Counted from the stretch's first letter, positions 44,829-55,336 are shown. The stretch: DNA of 64,000 bases from Nocardia farcinica (GCF_001182745.1 NZ_LN868938.1:558001-622000), one strand, 5' to 3'. The notes: generated by a model not told the origin, from the sequence alone. Made by a program: numbers and translations.

Positions 44829-45512
44829 TCAGTCCACGCCCACCCAGGACACCAGGGAGCGCATCCTCGGTTCGGGAGTGCGCGCGGGGGCCTGGGCAGC
44901 GGGCGTCGCGGCGGGGCCGTCGCCGAGATGGGCGGCCATCCACGCGTCGAGCGCGCCGAGGGTGAGCTCCATCTGCCCCTGCGCCGCGGCCTCGTCGGTG
45001 AACACCAGCCAGTTGAGTGCGAAGCCGTCGGACAACGCGGCCACCAGGTAGATCAACTGGTCGATGGTTTCCGGCGCGACCCGGCGGCCCGCCGCCGTCC
45101 GCGGCGCGCCGAGGATCGTGCGCATGGTGTCGAAGGCGGCTTTGTACACCACCTGGGCTTGCGTGCCCTCCCGTTGCCCCCAGCTGATCAGCTCGATGAT
45201 CGTCGCGCCGAAGGCCGGGTTCTCGCGATACCACTCCATCACGCCGCGCAGCAGTGCCCGTGCGGTGGTCTGCACGTCGCCGTGGACGTCGTTGCGGATC
45301 AGCACGTCGCGATACTCGCCGGCGAGGTACTCGAACACCGCCGCGAACAGGGCTTCCTTGGTGGCGAAGCAATAGTGCAGCGTGGCAAGGGGAGCGTTGG
45401 CTGCCTCGGCGATGCGGCGCGTGGTCGCTCCGTCCACCCCGTGGGCGGCGATCACGCGGACGGCCGCGGCCACCAGGTCGGCGCGACGTTCAGCGGCGGG
45501 GATGCGAGCCAT
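44829..45512 (-). CDS. TetR-family regulator, candidate repressor of the amine/BVMO regulon
   Basis: 227 aa. HTH with VDGATTRRIAEAANAPLATLHYCF. The ATG at 45512 follows AGGAG. It sits in the middle of the cluster, divergent from the FadD operon whose promoter carries the TAGTCA-N15-TGACTA element, and is the only regulator within 39-57 kb. Ligand unknown, perhaps an acyl-CoA or amine of the pathway. Confidence 0.9.
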   Translation of the reverse strand: MARIPAAERRADLVAAAVRVIAAHGVDGATTRRIAEAANAPLATLHYCFATKEALFAAVFEYLAGEYRDVLIRNDVHGDVQTTARALLRGVMEWYRENPAFGATIIELISWGQREGTQAQVVYKAAFDTMRTILGAPRTAAGRRVAPETIDQLIYLVAALSDGFALNWLVFTDEAAAQGQMELTLGALDAWMAAHLGDGPAATPAAQAPARTPEPRMRSLVSWVGVD

Positions 45513-45616
45513 GCGGTACTCCTGTCCAGGCAATCTGAACGATTGATCAAGTCATGCCGACATCAGCAGGGCGGCCAGTGCTTCCTCCGACGACGGGAGC
45601 GCGGAGCGCCGGATAA

Positions 45617-45659
45617 GTTAGTCATTCGCCTTGATCATATGACTAACTACGGCTACTGT
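45617..45659 (+). promoter_or_regulatory. Promoter and operator of the FadD-BVMO operon
   Basis: -35 TTGATC (45631-45636), 17-bp spacer, -10 TACTGT (45654-45659). An inverted repeat GTTAGTCAT...ATGACTAAC (9-bp arms, 45617-45625 and 45639-45647) brackets the -35 box. About 30 bp are nearly identical to the promoter at 55394-55436. The transcript would have a leader of about 145 nt. Confidence 0.85.
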
Positions 45660-45809
45660 TATGGCAGGCCTCACATTTCCGCCGCCGAACGGTCGCACTC
45701 ACCCGGCGATCCAGGCCCCCATCGAGAACACCCGTCACGGCGCGCAGCCCCCGTCGACCGCAGGTCGATCGACGACGACCCGCCGCCTGGCAACCGCGAA
45801 GAGGACGAC

Positions 45810-47417
45810 ATGACCCAAGTCGAACCGGTCCACCCCGAACGCGCGCTCGCGCTCGAACGGCTGGCCGTTGACCCGCCGATCGGCACCCTCGTCGAGCTCC
45901 TTGCCGACCAGGCCGTCCGCTCGCCCGACCGCGAATTCCTCCGCTTCGCCGACGGGTCGTGGACCTTCGCCGAGATCGACGACTGGACCTCCCGCCTGGC
46001 TCGACGCCTGATCGTCGAGGACGGCGTGCGCCCCGGTGATCGAGTCGCGATCATGCTCCCCAACATCGTGCAGTGGCCGGTCGCCTGGCTGGCGGTCCTC
46101 AAGGCGGGCGCGGTGACGGTTCCGGTGAACTCGTCGTATCAGCGGGCCGATCTCGAATTCGTGCTCCAGGATTCCGGCGCCCGGGTGGTGTTCACCGACG
46201 CGGCGCACACCGCGCTGGTCGAACAGGTGCGGGCCACGAACGGCGAGCTGGCCGATGTGCGCATCGTCGATGCCGCGTCGCCGGCCGAACTCGCCGCCCA
46301 CCCCGCGCAGCGGCCCGCGGTGGAGATCACCCCCGACACGCTCGCGAACCTCCAATACACCTCGGGCACGACCGGATTCCCCAAGGCGTGCATGCTCACC
46401 CATGACTACTGGGTCCGCATCGGCTGGTTCTGCGCGAACGCCAACAGCCTCGGCGCCGACGACGTCGTGCTTACCTCCCAGCCGTTCTCCTACATGGACC
46501 CGCAGTGGAACACCGCGCTGTGCCTGACGATCGGTGCGCCGCTGGTGGTGCTGCCCAGGTTCTCCGCCTCCGGTTTCATGGCCGATGTGCGCAAGCACCG
46601 GGCCACGTTCATCTATGTGCTCGGTTCCATGCCGACGCTGTTGTTCAAGCAACCGCCCACCCCGCAGGACCGCGACAACGACCTGCGCATCGTGCTCTGT
46701 TCGGCGATCCCCGTCGCCCTGCACGCCGAGCTCGAACAGCGGTGGGGCGCACCGTGGCGCGAGATCTTCGGGATGACCGAGAGCGGCGTCGACCTGTTCA
46801 GCCACGTCGAGAACACCGAGGACGTGGGCAGTGGCCGACTGGGGCAACCGGTGCCGACCAAGCAGGTCCGCGTCGTCGACCCGCAGGGCCGCGACGTCGG
46901 TGACGGCGAGTCCGGTGAGCTGATCACCTCGGGCACGCCGATGATGCTCGGCTACTGGAACCGCCCCGAGGAAACCGCGCAGACCCTGCGCGACGGCTGG
47001 CTGCACACCGGTGACGTCGCCGTCCGGGAGGCGGGCAGCTACCGGCTGATCGGCCGGATCAAGGACATGGTCCGCCGCGGCGGGGAGAACATCGCCAGCG
47101 CCGAGGTCGAGCGCGTGCTCGAACGCGACGACAGCGTGGTCGCCACCGCCGTGGTCGGCGTGCCGGACGAGTTGTTCGGCGAGGAGGTCAAGGCCTTCGT
47201 GCAACTGGCGCCCGGCGTGGCGGCGAGCCGTGAGACCGCCCAGCGGATCCTCGACGGCGCGCGGAATCAGTTGGCGCGTTTCAAACTCCCGCGTTACGTG
47301 GAATTCGTCGCCGACTTCCCGCGCACCCCGTCCGAGCGGGTGTCCAAACCCGCGCTGAAGGCGCGCGCCGCCGAGCACCCCGGCGTCACCTACGACCTGC
47401 AACCACCGCGCGACTGA
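45810..47417 (+). CDS. Acyl-CoA ligase (FadD / class I adenylate-forming)
   Basis: 535 aa. AMP-binding P-loop YTSGTTGFPKACMLTH, then IFGMTESG, GWLHTGDVA, and VRRGGENIASAEVE. Activates a carboxylic acid to its CoA thioester with ATP. Chain-length preference not readable; in this context, an acid made by the aldehyde dehydrogenase or a beta-amino acid. First of eight same-strand genes. The ATG at 45810 follows GAAGAGG. Confidence 0.93.
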   Translation: MTQVEPVHPERALALERLAVDPPIGTLVELLADQAVRSPDREFLRFADGSWTFAEIDDWTSRLARRLIVEDGVRPGDRVAIMLPNIVQWPVAWLAVLKAGAVTVPVNSSYQRADLEFVLQDSGARVVFTDAAHTALVEQVRATNGELADVRIVDAASPAELAAHPAQRPAVEITPDTLANLQYTSGTTGFPKACMLTHDYWVRIGWFCANANSLGADDVVLTSQPFSYMDPQWNTALCLTIGAPLVVLPRFSASGFMADVRKHRATFIYVLGSMPTLLFKQPPTPQDRDNDLRIVLCSAIPVALHAELEQRWGAPWREIFGMTESGVDLFSHVENTEDVGSGRLGQPVPTKQVRVVDPQGRDVGDGESGELITSGTPMMLGYWNRPEETAQTLRDGWLHTGDVAVREAGSYRLIGRIKDMVRRGGENIASAEVERVLERDDSVVATAVVGVPDELFGEEVKAFVQLAPGVAASRETAQRILDGARNQLARFKLPRYVEFVADFPRTPSERVSKPALKARAAEHPGVTYDLQPPRD

Positions 47418-47427
47418 GGAGCCGGAC

Positions 47428-48225
47428 GTGACCGACACCCACCTTGATGTACGCATCGACGACGACGTCGCGGTGCTCACCCTGAACCGCCCGGCGAAGC
47501 TGAACGCGCTCGATGTGGCCACGCGGGTGCTGCTCGCGCAGACCATCCGGCAGTTCGGCACCGGTGACCTGGTGCGCGGGATCGTGCTCACGGGCACCGG
47601 CCGGGCCTTCTCGGCAGGTGAGGACCTGCAGGCGGTTCCGTCGACCTACGCGGAGGTCCGCGAGGCTGTCGCGACCTTCCACGACATCACCCGCGCGATC
47701 CTGGAGACGCGGATCCCGGTGATCGCGGCGGTGAACGGGATCGCCGTCGGCGGCGCCTCGGAGATCACGCTGTCGTGCGACGGACGCATCGGGAGCCCGG
47801 CCGCCGAGTACTTCCAGCCGGAGAACCACCGCGGCATCATCATCTCCAACGCCTCGAGCTTCCTGATGGGCAGGCTGGTCGGCAGCCACGCGATGCGCAT
47901 CGTCCTCGGCTCGCACCGGGTCGGCGCCGAGGAGGCGCTGCGCATCGGGCTGCTCGACGAGATCGTCGCCCCGGAGACACTGGTCGATCGCGCCGTCGAG
48001 GTGATCCGGCAGTGGAACTCCGATCCCCGCATCACCGCACTGCACCTCGGCTTGCTGCGTCCGCTGCCCGCCGAGATCGAGGCCGCGTTCGCCCGCGAGG
48101 ACGACGCCGCCCGCCAAGCCTGGGAGTCCGGCGCGTTCAGCGAGGGCATCGCGGGTTTCTGGACATCGAAGAACGCGGCGTCCCCGGCGTCCGCGCCGAG
48201 CAACCGAGATCGGAGCCGATCATGA
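47428..48225 (+). CDS. Enoyl-CoA hydratase/isomerase family protein
   Basis: 265 aa crotonase. Oxyanion-hole motifs AFSAGEDLQ and NGIAVGGASEITLSCD are present. Adds water to, or isomerises, an enoyl-CoA. The C-terminal 20 residues are low-complexity and arginine-rich because the frame runs on to overlap the next ATG by 4 nt. Start GTG 47428 with GGAG upstream. Confidence 0.9.
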   Translation: MTDTHLDVRIDDDVAVLTLNRPAKLNALDVATRVLLAQTIRQFGTGDLVRGIVLTGTGRAFSAGEDLQAVPSTYAEVREAVATFHDITRAILETRIPVIAAVNGIAVGGASEITLSCDGRIGSPAAEYFQPENHRGIIISNASSFLMGRLVGSHAMRIVLGSHRVGAEEALRIGLLDEIVAPETLVDRAVEVIRQWNSDPRITALHLGLLRPLPAEIEAAFAREDDAARQAWESGAFSEGIAGFWTSKNAASPASAPSNRDRSRS

Positions 48226-49316
48226 TCACCACCGAAGCAGCTGTCCTCACCGCGGTCGGCGAACCGCTGGAGTTCACCGAGATCCTGGTCGACGACCCGG
48301 AACCCGACGAGATCCGCCTCGCGGTCTCGAATGTCGGTCTGTGCCACAGCGACCTGCACTACATGACCGGAACCGTCGCCGCCGACCTGCCCGTGGTCGT
48401 CGGCCACGAGGTGGCCGGCGTGGTCGAGGCGGTCGGCTCCGCGGTGACGACTCTGCGTCCCGGCGACCGAGTCGTCGGCGCCCTCACTCCCTCGTGCGGG
48501 ATGTGCCGCAACTGCCAGGTCGGGCGTTCGACCCAGTGCCAGCGCGTCACCGAGATCCGGCGACGGCCGCGGCCCGCCTTCCAGCTGCCGAGTGGTCAGG
48601 TCGTGCACCGCCTCGGTGATGTCGGCGCGTTCGCACGCCACACCCTGATGCGGGAGAACTCCCTGGTCGCCGTGGCCGACGAGGTGAGTCTGCACGTGGG
48701 CTGCCTGCTCTCGTGCTGCATCATCACCGGTGTCGGAGCGGTGTTCCGGGCCGCCGAGGTGCGTCCCGGCGCCACCGTCGCCGTGATCGGTTGCGGCGGT
48801 GTCGGTTCGGCCATCGTCCAGGGCGCGCGCCTGGCCGGCGCTTCCGTCATCGTCGCCGTCGACCTCGACGACGCTCGCCTCGCCGCCGCCAAGACCTTCG
48901 GTGCCACTCACGTCGTGAACGGCGCCGCCGATGTCGCCGCCGAGATCAGGAACCTGCTCGGCGACGGCGTGGACTACTCGTTCGAAGCGGTCGGCAGCGC
49001 GCGGACCGCGGCGACCGCCCTCGAGGTGCTGCGCCCGACCGGCACCGCGTGCATGGTCGGCATCGCCCCCGACGGCACCGACCTGACGTTGCCCGCCTGG
49101 AACTTCTTCTTCAGCGAGAAGCGCCTCATCGGTTCCTACATGGGTTCGGGCCAGGCACAGCAGGACATCGCCCAGTTCGCCCGCCTGTACCAGCAGGGGC
49201 GGCTGCTGCTCGACGAGATGGTCAGCGACGTCATCCCGTTCCACGACCTCGACAAGGGCTTCGAGGCGATGAAGTCCGGCGCGGTCACCCGCATCGTCGC
49301 CGACCTCACCGTCTGA
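48222..49316 (+). CDS. Zinc-dependent alcohol dehydrogenase (MDR)
   Basis: 364 aa. Catalytic zinc ligands in GLCHSDLHY and GHEVAGVVEAVGS, structural zinc in CGMCRNCQVGRSTQC, cofactor motif IGCGGVGSAIVQGA. The C-terminus (GRLLLDEMVSDVIPFHDLD) is like the group that includes NDMA-type/nicotinoprotein dehydrogenases, which could use mycofactocin; that is only a possibility. Role here: hydroxy acid to oxo acid, as ChnD. Confidence 0.9.
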   Translation: MITTEAAVLTAVGEPLEFTEILVDDPEPDEIRLAVSNVGLCHSDLHYMTGTVAADLPVVVGHEVAGVVEAVGSAVTTLRPGDRVVGALTPSCGMCRNCQVGRSTQCQRVTEIRRRPRPAFQLPSGQVVHRLGDVGAFARHTLMRENSLVAVADEVSLHVGCLLSCCIITGVGAVFRAAEVRPGATVAVIGCGGVGSAIVQGARLAGASVIVAVDLDDARLAAAKTFGATHVVNGAADVAAEIRNLLGDGVDYSFEAVGSARTAATALEVLRPTGTACMVGIAPDGTDLTLPAWNFFFSEKRLIGSYMGSGQAQQDIAQFARLYQQGRLLLDEMVSDVIPFHDLDKGFEAMKSGAVTRIVADLTV

Positions 49317-49348
49317 GCCCCGACCACTCGCGCACCGAAGGATCCCCG

Positions 49349-50806
49349 ATGACGAATCCGCAACTGCCCCAACCGATCAACTACATCGCCGACGAGTGGT
49401 CCGAGTGTGCGACGATCCCCGACGCCTGGAACCTCGACCCCAACACCGGTCAGCCGGTGCACCGTGCGGTCACCACCACCCCGGAGGACGTGGAACGCGC
49501 ACTGCGCCACGCCGAGCGGTCCTACGGTTTCGAACGCTGGGACGACGCGGCGAGCGAGGAACGCGCCGAGGTCATCGAACGCGCGGCCGACAACGTGGCG
49601 TCCCGGATCGAGGACATCGCTCGCACCGACGCACTGACCAGCGGAGTTCCGATCGCCAAGGCCCGGATGGTGGCGCAGTTCCTGCCGCACCGCATCCGTT
49701 CCGCGGCCGCGGATCTGCGGACTGTTCCGCGGCGCGTCGCGCTCGAGGCCGGCGGGCGGGACGTGCGGCTGTACAAGGTCCCGTGGGGCCCGGCCGCCAT
49801 CCTCACCCCGTGGAACGGACCGAGTTTCATTCCCGCCGCGAAGATGGTGAGCGCGCTGGCCGCGGGCTGTCCGGTCATCCTCAAGCCGTCCGAACACGCG
49901 CCGAGCAGTGCCCAGATCATCGTCGAGTGCTTCGTCGCGGCCGGGCTACCCGCCGGCGCGCTGCAACTGCTGCACGGCGCGGGCGACGTGGGCGCGGCCG
50001 TCACCGGTGACCCGCGCGTGAAGATCGTCTCCTTCACCGGCGGCCCGAACGCCGGCCGGGCCATCGCGCGCGCGGCCGCGGAGGACTTCAAGGTGCTCCA
50101 GCTCGAGCTCGGCGGCAACAACCCGGCCCTCGTACTCGACGACGCCGACATCGACGTCGCGGCCGACGGCATCCTCGACGGGATGACCAAGCTCAACGGT
50201 CAGTGGTGCGAGGGCCCCGGGAAGGTGCTCGCGCACAAGAGCCTGGTCGAACCGCTGCTCGAGGCGCTGCTCGACCGGATCGCCCACCTCGAGATCGGCA
50301 ACTCGCTCGACGAGAGCACCGAACTCGGACCCATCTCCAATGCCCCGCACTTCGCGACCTTGCAGAGCCGAATCGACGGGCTGCGGGCCAACGGCGCGAC
50401 CATTCACCAGCCCGCCGAGCTTCCCGGTCTGGACGGCTTCTTCCTGTCGCCGACCGTCGCGACAGGTGTCGACCCGTCGCTGGCGACCGCCGAACTGTTC
50501 GGCCCGCTCATCACCCTGCACGCCGTGGACTCCGACGAGGACGCGCTGCGGGTGGCCAACGCCAACCCCTCGGGCCTGGACGCCTACGTGTTCGGCGGCG
50601 ACGTGGACCGCGCCATCGAGGTCGGCTCACGAATTCTCTCGGGCGAGGTGCGCGTGAACGGCGCCAAGGTCGCCGACCTCGCCGACGGCTCGGCGCAAAG
50701 CTTCTGGGGCACTGCGGGAATCGGCGGTCACGCCCCCGGTGAGTCCGTCCGGGTGTTCTGCGGCGATCGCGTGGTCGGCGTCGATTCTCCCGACCTGCCG
50801 ATGTAG
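49349..50806 (+). CDS. Aldehyde dehydrogenase
   Basis: 485 aa ALDH. Glu in LQLELGGNNPALV; catalytic Cys in NGQWCEGPGKV; ILTPWNGPSF binds cofactor. The usual GQ-x-C motif is present as GQWC. It follows the alcohol dehydrogenase by 32 bp and would finish oxidation to the carboxylate, as ChnE. ATG 49349 with GAAGGA upstream. Confidence 0.92.
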   Translation: MTNPQLPQPINYIADEWSECATIPDAWNLDPNTGQPVHRAVTTTPEDVERALRHAERSYGFERWDDAASEERAEVIERAADNVASRIEDIARTDALTSGVPIAKARMVAQFLPHRIRSAAADLRTVPRRVALEAGGRDVRLYKVPWGPAAILTPWNGPSFIPAAKMVSALAAGCPVILKPSEHAPSSAQIIVECFVAAGLPAGALQLLHGAGDVGAAVTGDPRVKIVSFTGGPNAGRAIARAAAEDFKVLQLELGGNNPALVLDDADIDVAADGILDGMTKLNGQWCEGPGKVLAHKSLVEPLLEALLDRIAHLEIGNSLDESTELGPISNAPHFATLQSRIDGLRANGATIHQPAELPGLDGFFLSPTVATGVDPSLATAELFGPLITLHAVDSDEDALRVANANPSGLDAYVFGGDVDRAIEVGSRILSGEVRVNGAKVADLADGSAQSFWGTAGIGGHAPGESVRVFCGDRVVGVDSPDLPM

Positions 50807-50916
50807 CGATCGCCGATTGCTCCCGCCCACCCTCGACCGTGGCCGGGTCACCGGCCGACTTCGACTGGTTCGTGTGATCCGGTCGACCGAAAACACACAG
50901 GAAAGCGGCTCCCGCC

Positions 50917-52575
50917 ATGAACTCCACCCCAAGCCCAGAGATCGTCGACGTCATCGGCGTGGGCGCCGGCTTCACCGGCATGTACCTCTCACACCGGCTG
51001 ACGACAGCAGGCTGGACCTTCGCCGGTTTCGAGGCAGGACCGAGCGTCGGCGGCACCTGGTTCTGGAACACCTATCCGGGCGCCCGATGTGATGTCGAGA
51101 GCATCTACTACTCGTACTCGTTCGACGAGGAGCTCCAGCAGGAGTGGACGTGGAGTCAGCGCTTCGCCCCGCAGGCCGAGATCCTCAGCTACATCGAGCA
51201 CGTCGCAGACCGGTTCGACCTGCGCAAACACTTCACCTTCAACACCCGCGTGGTGGCCTCGACCTGGAACGCGGCCGACCGGGTGTGGGAGGTGCGGCTC
51301 GACAACGGCGAAATCCGGCGCAGCCGCTATCTGATCTCGGGTGCGGGCGGCCTGTCCACGCCGAAGGACTTCGACGTGCCCGGCCTGTCGAACTTCGCCG
51401 GCCTGAAGGTCTCGACGAGCCGGTGGAACATCTCGCTGGACGACTTGCGGGGCAAGCGGGTCGCGGTGATCGGCACCGGCTCCTCCGGCGTGCAGGCCAT
51501 CCCGCTGATCGCCGAGGTCGCCGAACATCTCACCGTCTTCCAGCGCACCCCGAACTACGTGATGCCCGCCCGCAACGCCGTGCTCACCCCCGACCAGGTC
51601 GCCGCGGTCAAGGAGAACTACCCGGCCATCCGGGAGGAGTGCAGGCACTCACCCGGCGGCATCCCCGATCGCCCCGTCACCGACCGGGCGTTCGATGTGT
51701 CGGACGAGGAGCGCAAGCGGCGCTATGAGGCGGCCTACGAGCGCAGCGGATTCCAGGGCGTCGGCGGCGAGTTCGCCGACCTGCTGTTCGACATGGAGGC
51801 GAACCGGACCGCGTCGGAGTTCATCCACGACAAGATCCGCGAGATCGTGAAAGACCCGGTCACCGCCGAACGGCTGGTCCCCAAGTACCACCCGCTCGGC
51901 GCCAAGCGCAGCGTCTTCGGCACCGATTACTACGAGACCTACAACCGGTCGAACGTGTCGCTGGTGTCGCTGCGTGAAGAGGCGATCGAGACCATGACCG
52001 AGAATGCGATCATCACCTCGAACGGCGCCTACGAGGTGGACGCCATCGTGCTCGCGATCGGCTTCGACGCCTTCACCGGCCCGCTCTACGGGCTCGGGCT
52101 CACCGGTGCGTCCGGTCGGAGACTGCAGGACGCGTGGAGTGACGGTATCCGCTCCTACCTCGGATTCATGGCCGCCGACTTCCCCAACTTCTTCATGGTC
52201 GGCGGACCGCTGAGTCCCGCGCTGGCCAGCAATGTGGTGGTGACCATCGAACAGGCCGTCGACTGGATCGCCGACCTCATCGAACACGCCCGCGATACCG
52301 GCGCGACGCAGATCGAGGCCACCCCCGAAGCCCAGCAGGAGTGGGTCGACATCACCGAGTGGACCGTGTCCCAGACGTTGTACGCCACCACCGACTCCTG
52401 GTATCGGGGCTCCAACGTCGAAGGCAAGCCCAACACCTTCATGGGGTACCTGGGCGGTGTCGGCAAGTACCGCCGGATGTGCACCGAGATCGCCAAGCGG
52501 GGGTATCCCGGCGTCGCGATCGACGGTCGAGCGCAGTCGCGCACACTCGGCCCGATTCACGAGGAGATTTCATGA
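50917..52575 (+). CDS. Baeyer-Villiger monooxygenase 2, cyclohexanone monooxygenase-like
   Basis: 552 aa, paralogue of the BVMO at 39041. FAD motif GVGAGFTGMY, GGTWFWNTYPGARCD, GTGSSGVQ, and AIGFDAFTGPLYG. The fingerprint reads FAGLKVSTSRW, again Ser for His. Other cyclohexanone-type features, such as YYETYNRSNV and DSWYRGSNVEGKPN, are conserved. The ATG at 50917 follows GGAAAG. Stop overlaps the next gene by 4 nt, so the ammonia-lyase-like protein is co-translated. Confidence 0.93.
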   Translation: MNSTPSPEIVDVIGVGAGFTGMYLSHRLTTAGWTFAGFEAGPSVGGTWFWNTYPGARCDVESIYYSYSFDEELQQEWTWSQRFAPQAEILSYIEHVADRFDLRKHFTFNTRVVASTWNAADRVWEVRLDNGEIRRSRYLISGAGGLSTPKDFDVPGLSNFAGLKVSTSRWNISLDDLRGKRVAVIGTGSSGVQAIPLIAEVAEHLTVFQRTPNYVMPARNAVLTPDQVAAVKENYPAIREECRHSPGGIPDRPVTDRAFDVSDEERKRRYEAAYERSGFQGVGGEFADLLFDMEANRTASEFIHDKIREIVKDPVTAERLVPKYHPLGAKRSVFGTDYYETYNRSNVSLVSLREEAIETMTENAIITSNGAYEVDAIVLAIGFDAFTGPLYGLGLTGASGRRLQDAWSDGIRSYLGFMAADFPNFFMVGGPLSPALASNVVVTIEQAVDWIADLIEHARDTGATQIEATPEAQQEWVDITEWTVSQTLYATTDSWYRGSNVEGKPNTFMGYLGGVGKYRRMCTEIAKRGYPGVAIDGRAQSRTLGPIHEEIS

Positions 52576-52946
52576 GCAAGGCTGTCCACCGGCGGTATGT
52601 CGCCTTTTCCGATGCGCATTACGCGGGCAACCTCGTCGACGGTGCCTATGCCTTGAAGCTCTTCGGCGATGTCGGCACCAATCTGGCGATCGAAATGGAC
52701 GGCCACGAGGGCTTGTTCGCCGGCTATTCGTCGGTGGAATTCCTCGCCCCGGTGCGGGGTGGCGATGTCGTCGAGGCCGAAGCGACCCTGGTGAAGAAGG
52801 GGAATCGCAGCCGCACCGTCGATTTCGAGCTCCGGGTGATCTGCCGTGGCTCCGACGACACCGGCCGGGCACAGGTCCTGGATCCGCCCTTGGTCGCGGT
52901 ACGCGCGCGCGGCACCGCGGTCATCCCCACGGATGGAACGGAGTAG
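52572..52946 (+). CDS. Hotdog-fold beta-aminoacyl-CoA ammonia-lyase (Kal-like)
   Basis: 124 aa. DAHYAGNLVDGAYALKLFGD, then HEGLFAGYSSVEFLAPVRGGD and GNRSRTVDFE, match clostridial 3-aminobutyryl-CoA ammonia-lyase of lysine fermentation nearly motif for motif. That enzyme removes ammonia from a 3-aminoacyl-CoA to give an enoyl-CoA. Its place between BVMO 2 and an amine oxidase in an aerobic operon is unusual. Alternative: a thioesterase or hydratase of the same fold. Confidence 0.82.
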   Translation: MSKAVHRRYVAFSDAHYAGNLVDGAYALKLFGDVGTNLAIEMDGHEGLFAGYSSVEFLAPVRGGDVVEAEATLVKKGNRSRTVDFELRVICRGSDDTGRAQVLDPPLVAVRARGTAVIPTDGTE

Positions 52947-52951
52947 CGGCC

Positions 52952-54247
52952 GTGAAATTGATCGACGACACCGGCTGGGCCGGACAACCCACCACGGTCG
53001 AACCGTCGCTCACCGGTGACATCGACTGCGACGTCGTGGTGATCGGCGGTGGCGGCGGTGGCATGTCAGCGGCGCTTCGCCTGGCCGACAAGGGCGAGGA
53101 CGTGGTCCTGCTCGAGGCCGAGACGCTGGGCTGGGGCGCCACTTCCCGCAACGCCGGCTACATCACGAACTCCGTCGCCGCCGATCCGGAGCTGCTGGGG
53201 TTCCTGCTGAAGCGGGAGCGGTTGCGCGAGCTGTACCGTTACGCCGAGCACGCCGTGCATTTCGCCGAGGACGCGATCGCGCAGCACGGGATCGACTGCG
53301 ACTACAAGCAGGAAGGCATCGTGATGGCCGCGGTGTCCAAGGGCCAGCTGCGGCACGCGCGCCGCAACGCGAAGGTCCTGGCCGAGGCCGGTTCGTCGGG
53401 CGAGTGGGTCGAAGGCCCCGAGGCAGGACTGCCGGAGGGCTTCCTCGGCGGTATCCGCGAAGGTGTCGGCGGCACCGTCGATCCGGGCAAGTTCGCGCTC
53501 GGCCTGCGCGCCGCGACGATCGCCGCCGGGGTGCGCGTCCACGAGTCCACGCCTGCGGTCGACGTCGTCGACACCGGCGACCGGGTCACGGTCACCACCC
53601 CGAACGGAACGGTCAGGGCACGCAAGGCGCTGCTGACCACCAACGCCGCGAGCAACAGCCTGTCCATCGCGCCGAAACACCTCGCGACACCGGTGTGGAC
53701 CTCGCTGGTCGAAACCGAACCGATCCCGCCCGACCGGCTCGACGAGATCGGCTGGACCAGCCGCGCGCCCCTGGTCACCCTGCACATGATCCTGGAGAGC
53801 TACCGCGTCACCCCGCGCGGCACGATCGTGTTCGGCACCCGCCGCATCCAGGCGGGCCGCAACCCGCTGCCGACCCGCACCCCGGCGCCGCAGGTCGTCG
53901 ACGATCTCGTCCGCGGCTTCCACGACCGCTTCCCCGGCCTGCGCGACATCGAGCCGGTGACGGCCTGGGGCGGCTGGATCGGCATGAGCTCCACCTGGCT
54001 GCCCGCCGCGGGCGCGGCCTCCGCCAACGTGCTCTATTCGGCCGCCTGCAACGGCCACGGCTTCGCCCAGGCCCAGTACGTGGGACACATGCTGGCCGAC
54101 CACGTGACCGGCGAGCCGCGGCACGCCGATCTCGAGGCGATCTGGCACCGCGGCACGTTCTGGCCCAGCTTCGTCAGCAATCCCGCGCTGTACCTCGGGT
54201 GGCTCGCCGACCGGGCCGCCGACCGATGGGCGGCATTCCGGAAGTGA
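52952..54247 (+). CDS. FAD-dependent amine oxidase, DAO/PuuB-like
   Basis: 431 aa of the DAO fold: VVVIGGGGGGMSAALRLADKG, GWGATSRNAGYITN, and the C-terminal FAD contact SAACNGHGFAQAQYVG. Relatives (PuuB) oxidise gamma-glutamylputrescine and similar amines to aldehydes with H2O2 formation. The GS-like ligase in the neighbouring operon makes a gamma-glutamyl-amine substrate plausible. Start GTG 52952, just 5 bp after the previous stop. Confidence 0.88.
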   Translation: MKLIDDTGWAGQPTTVEPSLTGDIDCDVVVIGGGGGGMSAALRLADKGEDVVLLEAETLGWGATSRNAGYITNSVAADPELLGFLLKRERLRELYRYAEHAVHFAEDAIAQHGIDCDYKQEGIVMAAVSKGQLRHARRNAKVLAEAGSSGEWVEGPEAGLPEGFLGGIREGVGGTVDPGKFALGLRAATIAAGVRVHESTPAVDVVDTGDRVTVTTPNGTVRARKALLTTNAASNSLSIAPKHLATPVWTSLVETEPIPPDRLDEIGWTSRAPLVTLHMILESYRVTPRGTIVFGTRRIQAGRNPLPTRTPAPQVVDDLVRGFHDRFPGLRDIEPVTAWGGWIGMSSTWLPAAGAASANVLYSAACNGHGFAQAQYVGHMLADHVTGEPRHADLEAIWHRGTFWPSFVSNPALYLGWLADRAADRWAAFRK

Positions 54248-54276
54248 TTCCGTCAGGTTGTGACTGAGACATTTGA

Positions 54277-55278
<1,002 letters not shown>

Positions 55279-55298
55279 TCCGCCCGCGGTGCCCGGAA

Positions 55299-55336
55299 CG
55301 GAACCGTCGAACCTGCGCGTGGGTTCGACGGTTCCG
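55299..55336 (+). terminator. Terminator after the FadD-BVMO operon
   Basis: A perfect 15-bp stem (CGGAACCGTCGAACC / GGTTCGACGGTTCCG) with an 8-nt loop, then TGCTTT. Together with the promoter at 55394 this accounts for the 340-bp spacer. Confidence 0.85.

Noticed and set aside
39041..52575. BVMO paralogues as ends of a composite transposon
   Set aside because: No transposase, terminal repeats or target duplications are visible; they look like diverged gene duplicates.
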